Shown here: in pieces, positions 46,059-55,150 of the stretch
Numbering within the stretch: position 1 is the first letter of the stretch
Layout of the letters: each line of letters starts with the position of its first letter
Assembly: GCA_041398025.1 (NCBI GenBank)
Contig: JAWKVM010000034.1
Location: 1 to 64,000, forward strand
Direction: 5' to 3'
Source of the DNA: JANQPX01 sp041398025
GTDB lineage: Bacteria > Pseudomonadota > Alphaproteobacteria > Geminicoccales > Geminicoccaceae
DNA: 64,000 bases
Notes under the pieces: model-generated
The model's input: the letters and a program-made list of their open reading frames with translations, nothing else
What the model was told of the DNA's origin: nothing
The model's database searches: none
Translations under genes and position numbers: made by a program

Positions 46059-47036
46059 CTACTCGGCGAGCACCTTCTTGACGATCTCGGCCTCGCTTTC
46101 GAGGTCGAGCGTCTTGTAGACGCCGGCGACCGCCTCCTTGAACGGCGCGAGGTCGACCTCGCTGACCGCGACGCCTGTGGCGGCGACGTCCTCGAGCGCC
46201 TTGGCGCCGAGCTCGATGGTCAGGCCGGAGGCGTAGCGGCCGTTCTCGACCGCGAGATCACGCACGATCTGCTGATGCTCCGGCGAGATCTGTTCCCAGC
46301 TGTCGGCGCCGACCACCAGGGCGGTCACCAGCTGGATATGCCCGGTCTTGGTAACGTTCTTGACCACCTCGTAGAGCTTGGCCCCCCAGATCGCGGTCGG
46401 CTGGGCCTCGGCGGCGTCGAGCGTGCCGAGCTGCAGCGCGGAATAGACCTCGCCCCAGGGCATTGGCGTGGGCTCGGCGCCCATGGCGCGGATGGTCTCG
46501 ATCCAGACGGGTGCGCCGATGGTGCGCATGCGCAGGCCGGCGAGATCGGCGGGCGAGCTGATCGGCTTTTGGGTCAGCGCGTGGCGCGCACCCTGATACC
46601 AGTTGGAGGCGAGCATCGCGATGCCGGCCTTCTCCTTCAGCTCCTCGCCCCAGGCGAGATACGCCTCGGACTGCGCGAACTTGTCGGCGTCTTCATAGGT
46701 ATCGAATAGGAAGGGGGCGGACATGATCGCGATCGACGGCACGAAGCTGGAAAGCCTGGCGACGTCGGTGACCGTGCCGACATTGGCGCCGGCGCGCGCT
46801 TGGTCGAGCATCTCGGTGGTGTCGCCGAGCTGCGAATTGTGGAAGACCTCGATGACGACCTCGCCGCCGGTGGCCTCCTCGACCTCCGCTTTGAATTTTT
46901 CCAGGCCCTGACCCATGGGATCGTCGGGCGCCAGCACTGTGCCGATGCGCAGCACGGTCTCCGCGGCCGCGGCTTGACCGAAGGTCAGCATCGCCGCCGC
47001 CGCCAGGCATGCCAAGGATGTCCGAATGGTGGTCAC
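46059..47036 (-). CDS. TRAP transporter substrate-binding protein (DctP type)
   Basis: The 325-residue periplasmic protein has a Sec signal (MTTIRTSLACLAAAAMLTFG, cleavage near AAAAE-TVL) and the DctP fold: LAPDDPMGQGLEKFKAEVEE, EVFHNSQLGDTTEMLDQARAG, and the substrate-anchoring Arg in LRMRTIGAPVWIETIRAMGA (the RMRT/RxxN region). PMPWGEVYSALQLGTLDAAE is diagnostic. First gene of the dctPQM-gntR operon. The Arg implies a carboxylate ligand by family knowledge. Confidence 0.94.
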   Translation of the reverse strand: MTTIRTSLACLAAAAMLTFGQAAAAETVLRIGTVLAPDDPMGQGLEKFKAEVEEATGGEVVIEVFHNSQLGDTTEMLDQARAGANVGTVTDVARLSSFVPSIAIMSAPFLFDTYEDADKFAQSEAYLAWGEELKEKAGIAMLASNWYQGARHALTQKPISSPADLAGLRMRTIGAPVWIETIRAMGAEPTPMPWGEVYSALQLGTLDAAEAQPTAIWGAKLYEVVKNVTKTGHIQLVTALVVGADSWEQISPEHQQIVRDLAVENGRYASGLTIELGAKALEDVAATGVAVSEVDLAPFKEAVAGVYKTLDLESEAEIVKKVLAE

Positions 47037-47232
47037 GTCTCTCTCCTCCCTGCCGGTTCAACCGGATCGTGCCGGCCAACTAATATTTTAATCATATTAG
47101 AACATTATTCCTGGCCGCTCGGCCCTGTCAATGCGCCTGTCCCCGGCGCCCCTCGCTCCGGCCCCGTCTTGGCGAAGCCTTCGGCCGGTGGTTAGATGCG
47201 CCGAAGCTGTGCGTTTTGCGTGGGGAAGACTG

Positions 47233-48267
47233 ATGGCGGATGTCGCGGTTCGGGTCGAAGGCAACGTCGGGCGGATCACGCTCGATCGTCCGAAGGCGCT
47301 GAACGCGCTGAACCGGCCGATGATGGAGGCGATCGACGCGGCGCTGGTGCGCTGGGCCGATGATCCCGCCGTCGCGATGGTCGTCATCGATGCCGCAGGC
47401 GACCGCGCGTTTTGCGCCGGCGGCGACATCGCCGAACTCTACCGGCGAACGAAGGCGGGCGATCTCGCCTTCTCGCGAGACTTCTGGCGGGACGAATACC
47501 GCATGAACGCGCGCATCAAGAATTACGGAAAACCCTATGTCGCCATCATGGACGGCATCACCATGGGCGGCGGCGTCGGCCTTTCCGCGCACGGCTCGCA
47601 TCGCGTGGTCACCGAGCGCTCGATGGTCGCCATGCCCGAATGCGCCATCGGCCTGATCCCGGACGTCGGCGGGACGTTCCTGCTCGGCCACGCGCCAGGC
47701 CGTCTCGGCGACTATCTCGGCCTGACCGGCGCACGCATGGGACCCGCGGACGCGATCCTTGCCGGTTTTGCCGACGTCTATGTGCCGCACGACCGGGTCC
47801 CGGCGCTGATTGACGCCCTGGTCGACGCAGCCGACGTTCGGCCCATCGAGCGCTTCGCGGGCGAACCGCCAGCGGGCGACCTCGCCGCCCACCGCGACAG
47901 CATCGATGCCCTCTTTGCCCATGAGACCGTGCCGGCGATCGCGTCCGCGGTCGAAGACTGGCCTGCGAGCCCGTTCCGCGACAGCGTCCACCAGGCCCTG
48001 GCCAGGGCCTGTCCGCTGTCGCTGCATGCGACGCTGCGCATGGTGCGCGCGGCGCGCGGCATAAGGCGGCTCGAAGAGGCGCTGGCCATGGAGTATCGCT
48101 ATACTTGGCGCTCGCTCAAGGAAGGCGAGTTCTTGGAGGGCATCCGTGCGGCGGTGATCGACAAGGATCGGCAGCCGCGATGGGCCAAACCGGCGATCGA
48201 GGAGGTGACGGCGGCGAATGTCGATGCCATGCTCGCAGGGCTGAACGAGAACGAACTGACGTTTTGA
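47233..48267 (+). CDS. 3-hydroxyisobutyryl-CoA hydrolase / enoyl-CoA hydratase family
   Basis: The 344-residue crotonase-fold enzyme has DRPKALNALNRPMMEAIDAAL, the oxyanion hole CAGGDIAELYRRTKAGD and GITMGGGVGLSAHG, and the catalytic MPECAIGLIPDVGGTFLL (Glu-Asp pair). Length and the GGDIAELYR segment favour 3-hydroxyisobutyryl-CoA hydrolase in valine breakdown. The ATG at 47233 gives MADVAVRVEGNVGRITLDRP; the open frame upstream is non-typical. It is followed after 13 bp by a dehydrogenase of the next valine-pathway step, which is broken. Confidence 0.9.
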   Translation: MADVAVRVEGNVGRITLDRPKALNALNRPMMEAIDAALVRWADDPAVAMVVIDAAGDRAFCAGGDIAELYRRTKAGDLAFSRDFWRDEYRMNARIKNYGKPYVAIMDGITMGGGVGLSAHGSHRVVTERSMVAMPECAIGLIPDVGGTFLLGHAPGRLGDYLGLTGARMGPADAILAGFADVYVPHDRVPALIDALVDAADVRPIERFAGEPPAGDLAAHRDSIDALFAHETVPAIASAVEDWPASPFRDSVHQALARACPLSLHATLRMVRAARGIRRLEEALAMEYRYTWRSLKEGEFLEGIRAAVIDKDRQPRWAKPAIEEVTAANVDAMLAGLNENELTF

Positions 48268-48280
48268 GGGGGCGAGCGCG

Positions 48281-49147
48281 ATGAGCATGATCGGCTTTAT
48301 TGGTCTCGGCAATATGGGAGCGCCCATGGCGGCCAATCTGGCGAAGGCCGGGCATGACGTGCTCGGCTACGACGTCGCCGATATGCCGGTCGAGGGCGTG
48401 GCCCGCGCCGAGTCGGCGACAGCCGCGATCGTCGGGCGCGAGCTGGTGATCACCATGCTGCCGGACGGGCGCATCGTGCGCAGCGTCTACGACGAAATCG
48501 TGAGGGCTGCGGCGCCCGGCTGCTGCCTGGTCGACTGCTCGACCATCGACGTCGACAGCGCGCGCACCGCCCATGCCATGGCCGAGAAGGCGGGGCTGCT
48601 GTCGGTGGACGCGCCGGTCTCGGGCGGCGTCACCGGGGCGAGCGCAGGCACGCTCACCTTCATGGCCGGCGGCAGCGAGGAGGCGTTCGCCAGGGCCTTG
48701 CCGCTATTCGAGATCATGGGCCGGAAGGCGGTGCATTGCGGCGAGGCGGGGGCAGGGCAGGTCGCCAAGATCTGCAACAACATGCTGCTCGCGATCTCGA
48801 TGATCGGCGCCTGCGAGGCCTTCACCCTCGGCCAGAAGCTCGGCCTCGATCCCGCCAAGCTCTACGATGTGATCTCGATGTCCGCCAGTGCTGGGCGGTC
48901 ACCAGCGAATGCCCGATTGCCGGCGTCGGTCCGGAGACCCCGGCCGACCACGGTTTTCGCTGGCTTCGCCGCCGAGCTGATGATGGAAGGACACCGGCCT
49001 CAGCCAGGAAGCCGCGGCCGCCGCGGGCATGACCACCACCCTCGGCGCCATGGCCGCCGATCTCTACCGCCGCTTCGTCGAGGCTGGCGCCGCCGGGGCG
49101 GCGGATCACTCCGCCATCATCGAGATGCTCGAAGATCGAACGCTAAG
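48281..49147 (+). pseudogene. mmsB: 3-hydroxyisobutyrate dehydrogenase, frameshifted
   Basis: MmsB oxidises 3-hydroxyisobutyrate to methylmalonate semialdehyde. The first 205 codons are normal: IGFIGLGNMGAPMAANLAKAG, DAPVSGGVTGASAGTLTFMAGG and catalytic Lys in GQVAKICNNMLLAISM. Then the frame breaks near 48893 (expected QCWAVTSECPIAGVGPETP is in another frame), again near 48955 (GFAAELMM in the first frame), near 48990 (DTGLSQEAAAAAG in a third) and near 49140 at the stop. Four breaks in 260 bp point to decay rather than one error. Repeat R2 follows the end. Confidence 0.82.
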
Positions 49148-49225
49148 TGGCGTGGGTGGCCTGCGCGGCCACCATGGACTTTCAGACCGCCGTTGCCTGG
49201 GATAGGGTGCGGCCCGGTTTCCAGG
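49147..49225 (+). repeat. Post-stop repeat R2, copy 4
   Basis: After the presumed mmsB stop: hairpin GGTGGCC-TGCGC-GGCCACC, then ATGGACTTTCAGACCGCC and GGTGCGGCCCGGTTT. Close to copy 3 after the HlyD gene. Confidence 0.65.
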
Positions 49226-49291
49226 GCGTCGGTGGGGGGAGAGGGCGTCTTGAGAGGGCCGCTTAGGGGCACACGCAAGCAGGCTCGGCTT

Positions 49292-49513
49292 GCTCGTCGA
49301 TCGCTTATGGCTTTTCGTCACCAGCTTCACGATGTCTTAACCGAGTTCTGCCACCATGGTCTGGTCCATGCGATCCCAATCCGCCCACCCGCCAAGGACA
49401 GGTGTGCGAGGCTTGATCTTGTGATCGTATGGACCACCGCGCGATGATCGCAAGAAAAGATGAAGAGAAGATAAAGAGCGCATCAGTCACAACGCGATCA
49501 TCCGCGATCGAGC
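49292..49513. repeat. Dispersed nested palindrome R1, copy D (long form)
   Basis: Core arms 49363-49385 (GGTCCATGCGATCCC...) and about 49411-49435 (...ATCGTATGGACC) are degenerate. Outer arms are CTTAACC near 49336 and GATAAAG near 49468. Outermost pair GCTCGTCGATCGC (49292) and GCGATCGAGC (49504-49513) matches copy G. Confidence 0.75.
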
Positions 49514-49605
49514 GCATCGACGCTGATTGAGGTTCGACCCTGGGGCGACGTCGACGAGACGCCGCCTAGCCTGTCTGCCGTTGAGGCCCCCTTTCCCCGC
49601 GCATA

Positions 49606-49684
49606 TTGACGATATCTTAACCCCTGGATGCGATGCTGCAGCTCGGGTCCATGCGACCCTGGGAGTCCGCGGCGTGGCCTCTCA
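49606..49684. repeat. R1 copy E, left part (interrupted by IS630)
   Basis: Outer arm TTGACGATATCTTAACC starts at 49606 and inner left arm GGTCCATGCGACCCTGGGAG at 49646-49665. The matching right arm is 3.1 kb away at 52750-52773, on the other side of the IS630-type element. Confidence 0.85.
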
Positions 49685-49706
49685 TACCATTTTCAGCCGA
49701 AATGAC

Positions 49707-50745
49707 CTACTTGATCCACGGCTGCAGGCATTGGGATTTGATGCGTTCGGCGTCATCGGCGACGGCGTTCCAGGCGTGGCAGCAGGCGTCGATGATGGCG
49801 TCTTGATCCTCGAACACGCGCAGGCTCAAGAAGCGTTCCCGGAGGTAGAGCCAAAGCCGTTCCAGCGGATTGAGCTTCAGCCGTAGGACGGCAGCGTGAC
49901 CAGGGTGACGTTGTCCTGGATCTCAAGCGCGTTGGCGCCATGCCAGCCGGCTTGGTCGAGCACCATGACGGCATGTTCGTTTTCGGGCAGGGTCTTGGCA
50001 AACTCGGCGAGGAAGACCGACACGCCGCCCCTGGGCAGGATGAGCCCGAAGGCCTCGCCGGTTTCGGGTGCGACCGCGCCGAAGATGTAGGCCCATTTGA
50101 ACCGCTTGTCGCATCGCCCCGGCGGTCGCTGTCCCTTTTGCCACCAGCGATGATCAGCTACCCTTCGTCCGACCCTGGCTTCGTCCTGAAACCACAATCG
50201 GATGGTCTTGTCAGGATGGGCGTCGACGGTGCGCCTGGGCGCGTCCAAGAGCCCTCGAAATCCGCCTGGGTTTTGGGATCGGTTTTCGGATGAACCGATC
50301 GCGCCTTTGATGGAGAGCCCAAGGCGCTGAAGGACACCCGCATGCCCGAGGTCGAGAGCCGCTTGCCGAAACGCGCCTCGGCAAAGTCGCAAAGGTCAGC
50401 AAGCGTCCAGGCGCATGTGCCGTCGCGCGTCGGACCGGGCGCCTGGAAAGATCTTCGCCAGCAGAACGGCCTGCGCCTCGCTCTCGCTCAGCTTCTCTCC
50501 GGATGATGGCTCTGGGCTGATCGCGAAGTCCGTCGACACTGTCCGCGCTTGTAGCGGATCACCCAGTCACGCAGGGTCTGGCGATCCATCCCGGCAGAGC
50601 GCGCCGCCGCCAAGCGCGTCATGCCGTCCAGAGCATTCGCGATCGCCACCAACCGTGACGCCACACGACCATTCTTCTCGCGTCGTGCCAAGGCGCGAAG
50701 CATCGACGCATCATGATGATCCACAATCGGCAGTGCTGCTCCCAT
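49707..50745 (-). pseudogene. IS630 family transposase, multiply frameshifted
   Basis: The N-terminus MGAALPIVDHHDASMLRALA and the helix-turn-helix (GMDRQTLRDWVIRYKRG) start at 50745. The middle is split across frames (KLSESEAQAVLLAKIFPGAR; TCAWTLADLCDFAEARFGKR; SKARSVHPKTDPKTQADFEG). The DDE region is readable (IRLWFQDEARVG; VMVLDQAGWHGA) with both Asp positions. A break near 49880 separates TLVTLPSYG from NPLERLWLYLRERFLS, which carries the last Glu, and the frame ends at 49707. At least three frameshifts, so inactive unless rescued. Confidence 0.85.
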
Positions 50746-50815
50746 ACTCGCTCCTCCGCTCGCTTTGTTGGCCGGGAGCAAAGCATCTGAAGAACTTCCA
50801 CCAAGGAGGCAAAAG

Positions 50816-52723
50816 GTGAGTCGAAACTCCGGAGCGCCAGGCAAAGCTGGCGTGATCCAGCCGGTGAAAGTCCGGCCCGGGTGAGACCGTAGCGGGTCGC
50901 CCGGTAGCAAGTGTTGCGTGGTCGTCGGTGACGGCGGTCATGAAGCGTACACAGCCATCGTATGGCGTGTGGGGTTGAGCCACGAAAATGACAACAATGC
51001 AGGAGCCGAGACAGTCGTTGTTGTTGAAGGCAACATGCGCGGCGGCGACGCCCTGCCGGGGTCGAAGGCCAGATCACGTACGAAAGGGGAGCGTCGGAAC
51101 CTGGGAGATCTCGCGTTTGGCCAAAGGCGGTCTGCCGACTTGGTCCGCATCGGGAAGGCGAGGAGCCGGAGCCGTTGATGCACGAGCGTGAGAAGTCTGA
51201 CTCTGCCGTGGTAGCGAGGAAGCCGCCGAACGAAGCCGGGCAGCGGGCGGCGGAGGCGGTGGAGCCAAGGACAGGGATTAGGAGGAACGCGGACGAGCAA
51301 ACCACGCTCCGGATCTAGGGCCGGACGAGCGTGTCCCAGGCTTTCGCGCATGCCGCAAGCCGCAAGGCAAAGGAAGAAGGAGACGTTCAAGCGCTCTTCC
51401 ACCATCTCAGTGTCGATCTGCTTCGGGAAGCGTTCCTCGCTCTTAAGCGTGATGCCGCTCCCGGCGTGGACGGCCTGACATGGGCCGAGTATCAGACCGA
51501 TCATGAACCACGGCTCTCAGACCTGCATGCTCGGCTTCTCCGAGGAGCGTGCCGGGCGCAACCGTCGAGGCGGTGGATGATCCCGAAGCCTGACGGGCGC
51601 GAGTGCCCGCCTGCGGTCGCGGCTCTGGAGGACAAGATCGTCCAAAAGGCCACGGCAGCGGTGCTGAACTCAACCTGCGAGGAGGAATTCCTCGGGTTCA
51701 GCTATGGGTTCAGGCCCAAACGCAGCCCCCATGACGCGCTCGATGCGCTGGTTGTGGGGATCGAACGCCGCAAGGTAAACTTCATTTTTGACGCCGACAT
51801 CGAGCAGTTCTTCGACCGAGTCAGTCAATCCTGGCTGGCTCGGTTCCTGGAACATCGGATCGGCGACCGGCGCATCATCCGCCTGATCCAGAAATGGCTA
51901 AGGGGGGTGTCCTGGAAGACGGGGTCCAAACGGTCAGTGACCAGGGGACGGGACAAGGCTCGGTGATCTCGCCGCTGCTCGCGCACGTCTACCTGCACTA
52001 CGTGTTTGATCTCTGGGCAGAGCGCTGGCGACGGCGCTGCGCCAAGGGGGATATGATCGTCACCCGCTTTGCGGACGACATCGTCGTCGGCTTCGAACAC
52101 GAAGCTGACGCCCACCGCTTCTGGGATGAGATGCGTCAGCGGTTGGAGGCGTTCGCGTTGACGCTGCATCCGGCCAAGACCCGGCTGCTCGAATTTGGCC
52201 GCCATGCGGCGGCAAACCGAGCTAAGCGGGGATTAGGCAAACCGGAGACCTTCGACTTCTTGGGCTTCACGCTGATCAGCGGTCGCAGCCGGCGAGGCAA
52301 GTTCCTCATCCACCGGAGGACCCAGCGACAGCGCATGCGAACGAAGCTCAAGGAGATCAAGGACGAGCTGCGTCGGCGCATGCATCAGCCAATCCCTGAA
52401 CAGGGAAAATGGCTGACGCAGGTCGTCAGAGGGTACTTCGGCTTTCACGCGGTCCCAACAAGCTTGGCCGCGCTGAAAGCCTTCCGCCACCATGTCAAAC
52501 GCCCATGGGTGCGCACACTACGTCGGCGCAGCCAGAAGGATCGCTTCCCATGGGAACGGAGCAACAAGCTCACTGACGACTATCTGCCCCAACCGCGCAT
52601 CCTTCACCTTTGGCCAAATCTGCGCTTCGCCGCCAGGCACTCGAGGTAGGAGCCGTGTGCGGTAACGCCGCTCGCACGGATCTGTGCGGGGGACGCTCAG
52701 CAAGGGGCGTCCCTACCGCGAAC
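50816..52723 (+). mobile_element. Group II intron (ribozyme plus maturase frame)
   Basis: A GTGAG 5' end at 50816 is followed by structured domain I sequence without coding potential, the maturase frame 51331-52649, and then a domain V match starting GAGCCGTGTGCGG at 52650, and a domain VI hairpin GGGACGC/GCGTCCC (52691-52712) with CCCTACCGCG. The maturase stop lies directly before domain V. The ends are approximate. It lies inside an IS630-type element, antisense to its transposase. Splicing ability cannot be judged by reading. Confidence 0.8.
51331..52649 (+). pseudogene. ltrA: Group II intron reverse transcriptase/maturase, one frameshift
   Basis: The reverse transcriptase core shows domain 1 (LALKRDAAPGVDGLTWAEY), SRRWMIPKPDGRE, ALEDKIVQKATAAVLN, GFSYGFRPKRSPHDALDAL, FIFDADIEQFFDRV, then the catalytic RFADDIVVGF and FLGFTLISGR, followed by the maturase X domain (QKDRFPWERSN, LPQPRILHLWPNLRFA). 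No HNH endonuclease domain is present. A one-base loss in a G6 run (51902-51907) breaks the frame between QKWL and GGVLEDG. The usual PQG motif reads GTGQG. It starts with GTG at 51331. Probably inactive as sequenced, though a homopolymer error is possible. Confidence 0.85.
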
Positions 52724-52733
52724 GGGGATGGTA

Positions 52734-52819
52734 TCAGACAGCGGGCGGATGGATTCCCAGGGTCGCATGGACCATGAAGAGTGCCGATCGTCGCATGGTT
52801 CGGTAAAGAAACGGTTAAG
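52734..52819. repeat. R1 copy E, right part
   Basis: Right inner arm GGATTCCCAGGGTCGCATGG(ACC) at 52751-52773 and outer arm ACGGTTAAG ending at 52819. It completes the left part at 49606-49684. Confidence 0.85.
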
Positions 52820-53263
52820 TGATCTCGCGGAGACGATCGGGTCTGGAGCCTGCCGCCGGCATCGTCGCTCCATGACCGGCGGCGTGGCGAATTCATGGAC
52901 CTGACGGTGTCCAGGGTGTCAGGCTTGCCTGACGTCCGGCTGTGGCGTCAGCCTGACGGCGCGCCAGCCCGCGCGGGCGAGGCGTTCGCGGCGGCGATCG
53001 AAGATGCGCCGATCGCTCGCGCTGTGGGACATCATCCTATAGGTGCTCAGCTCTTCCGCCTTCCGGGCTGTCGCGAGCAAGCTGCGCCAGTAAATCATCG
53101 TGCTTCCAAACATGGTGGTCATCCTCAAATTGGCGCCCCATCACCATGACAGGACGATGACAGCCTTCGGGATAAAGCTGTTGCCTCTTGCACGGTTCAC
53201 GCGCTTTTTCCGACTGCTATGCTTGGTTTTTCGATCACGATGACCCTTCAGGAGGACGCGATC
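52734..53263. other. Gap right of the IS630 element
   Basis: About 530 bp with no gene. It holds the right part of R1 copy E to 52819, a weak R2-like tract (GGCGTGGCG, TTCATGGAC near 52878-52899) and a 7-bp perfect inverted repeat GTCAGGC-TT-GCCTGAC at 52918-52933. Confidence 0.65.
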
Positions 53264-53908
53264 ATGTCGACATCCGAGCTGCCTGACGAGGCCGGCGCCA
53301 GAGTAGCCTGGGTGATCAGCGCGCCGACCCAGGACGAACTCAGGCGCCGCTACGATCTCTGGGCGCACAGCTACGAAGCCGATCTCGGGCGGGTCGAGGA
53401 CTATTTGGCGCCGATCGCGACCGCCGATGTCGCGAAGGTGCATCTTCCTGGGGACGCGCGCATCCTGGACGCCGGCGCCGGCACCGGGCTTTCCGGCCAG
53501 GCGCTCCGGGATGCTGGTTTCTCCGATCTGACCGCGCTCGATTTCGCCGAGCAGATGTTGGCGGTGGCTGCGGAGAAGGGCATCTATCGCGCCACCATCG
53601 CCGCCGACCTCACCCGGCGCACGCCGCTCGACGACGATGCCTTCGACGCCGTGGTCACCGTCGGCACCACCTCGCAGATCCCGGGCGAAAGCCTCCGCGA
53701 ATATGTGCGCGTGACCCGTCCGGGCGGCAAGATCATCGTCGCCAACTGGGTCAAAGCCTGGAATGAGCAAGGCTATGCGGCCATCCAGGCCGCGTTCGAG
53801 CGGGACGGAAAACTCGCCCTGATCGAACAGGGCGAGCCGTTCCAGGCCCTGCCGACCACGGAGCCGGAGATCGTCTACGAGATCTGGGTGTTCGAGGTGC
53901 GGGGGTAG
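53264..53908 (+). CDS. Class I SAM-dependent methyltransferase
   Basis: The 214-residue enzyme has the SAM-binding motif ILDAGAGTGLSGQAL (about residues 66-80), LTALDFAEQMLAVAAEKG, and DDDAFDAVVTVGTTSQIPG. The N-terminal RRYDLWAHSYEADLG is typical of UbiE/Methyltransf_11-type enzymes acting on small molecules. Substrate unknown. The ATG at 53264 follows AGGAGGAC; an upstream start at 53219 would add 15 residues with a weaker ribosome site. Confidence 0.85.
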   Translation: MSTSELPDEAGARVAWVISAPTQDELRRRYDLWAHSYEADLGRVEDYLAPIATADVAKVHLPGDARILDAGAGTGLSGQALRDAGFSDLTALDFAEQMLAVAAEKGIYRATIAADLTRRTPLDDDAFDAVVTVGTTSQIPGESLREYVRVTRPGGKIIVANWVKAWNEQGYAAIQAAFERDGKLALIEQGEPFQALPTTEPEIVYEIWVFEVRG

Positions 53909-54014
53909 GGAGGCGGCGCCTCCAGGCCTCACTCCAGGTCTCGCCCCGGATGTCATTGAGGGCCGCACGGTTTGTGCAGCTGATGCTAAGGACCGCCCAT
54001 CCTGAGCGTAACCT

Positions 54015-54156
54015 CTTGTTAACCGTGCGCTGGTATCAAGACCTCGTCTTGCTGGTCCATGGACCCTGGAATCCGTCTGCCCATCGACGGCATGTGCAGG
54101 GCTCGGATTTCCGGGTCGCATGGACCAAGTGAGCAGGATGGCAGGCTGGGGTTAAG
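54015..54156. repeat. Dispersed nested palindrome R1, copy F
   Basis: Inner arms about 54054-54075 (GGTCCATGGACCCTGG...) and 54104-54126 (...CGGGTCGCATGGACC), each with small changes. Outer arms TTGTTAACC near 54016-54024 and GGTTAAG at 54150-54156. A convergent broken PEP-CTERM gene reads into its edge. Confidence 0.8.
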
Positions 54157-54162
54157 GAGAGG

Positions 54163-54963
54163 TTAGCAGGGAGCGGCTTTTCGAGGGACGGAGGCGAGGT
54201 GAGGGTCGAGGTGGAGATGAGGCTCTCGGGGGCGAGGCTTGCAGCTCGCCGTCCGCGACGCGTTTCGCCGGATCAGCCAGAAAAGACCACCTGCGAGCAG
54301 CATTAGCGACAGAGGTTCGGGCACGGGGCGGCGGTGCGCAGCAGGTCGATCTCGAAGCGTGCTTCCGCCTCGATCGGCAATCGGAATTCGCTGTCGACCT
54401 CGACATAGACTTGGGTGACATTGACATCAGAAGCTCGCGCAGTTCCCGGACGGACAGAAAAGACGCCGTCGATATCGCCGAACAGGACATCGATCGCCGG
54501 GGCTCGCCAGTACAGATCCCAATTGGCATTCGCCGCGACACCCTCGGGAATGTCGATGCCATTGCCGAATTCTATCACGGTGTCGAAAAATACAGGCCTG
54601 GCTTGGGAAAAACGATCTCGAAGGCCGACCTGTCGATCAAGCTGGGCCGCAGCCGACCCCGGGCCATCGTCGAGCCCGGCCGAGATGTCGACGTGAATGA
54701 CGCCGTCGCGCCATCCGGAGATGCTGGCCGAGGTCCTGCCGCTGCCGCTTGTCGATATCGACGTTCGCGATGTCGAGACGGAAAGGGTCTCGACATCGAG
54801 CTGAATAGAGCACGGCATCAAGGCTGCTCAGAGTGGCACTGTAGAAGGCATCGACGGTGCCGATCGACAGGTAGGGCGTCAAGGTCAGGTCGACCGGCAT
54901 CGCCTGTGCCGTCGTGGCGACAAGGACCCCGCCGCAAGCGACGAGCGGTCCAAATTGGGGCAT
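54163..54963 (-). pseudogene. PEP-CTERM domain protein, broken by two frameshifts
   Basis: A likely exosortase substrate. The start at 54963 encodes a signal peptide (MPQFGPLVACGGVLVATTAQ, cleavage after AQA) and MPVDLTLTPYLSIGTVDAFY. The frame breaks near 54815; the second frame continues with beta-rich sequence (TVIEFGNGIDIPEGVAANAN, WDLYWRAPAIDVLFGDIDGV) and breaks near 54340. The third frame holds the sorting signal VPEPLSLMLLAGGLFWLIRR at about 54262-54324, with VPEP, hydrophobic span and basic RR. Instead of ending there, it runs about 30 codons to a stop at 54163 beside R1-F. Sequence error or decay cannot be told apart. Confidence 0.75.
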
Positions 54964-55150
54964 AGGTGCTCTCCGGCGGCGTGCTCAAATCGAATTTCAC
55001 CGAAATGCTATTTTTAATGTATTTGACAATCAAGAATTTTCTATCAAAAGTTCATCTATGGCCTCATATCATGCAGACGGCTTCCTGCGATCGCACGACG
55101 TGATCGGCGCCGCTGCGCCGCCGCCTGCAAGCTCGCCGAGAGCGCTGTTT

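Larger units (their letters stand above)
49148..49684. other. Repeat-filled gap left of the IS630 element
   Basis: About 540 bp with no gene. It holds R2 copy 4, R1 copy D and the left part of R1 copy E, which the IS630-type element interrupts. Confidence 0.75.
49685..52733. mobile_element. IS630-type insertion sequence carrying a nested group II intron
   Basis: The element is bounded by TA target duplications (49685-49686 and 52732-52733) and short terminal inverted repeats TACCAT/ATGGTA. It carries a decayed minus-strand transposase (49707-50745). A group II intron (about 50816-52723) sits between the transposase start and the right terminal repeat, in the opposite orientation. Removing the element rejoins the two halves of R1 copy E. 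IS630 elements duplicate TA on insertion, consistent with the borders. Confidence 0.75.
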
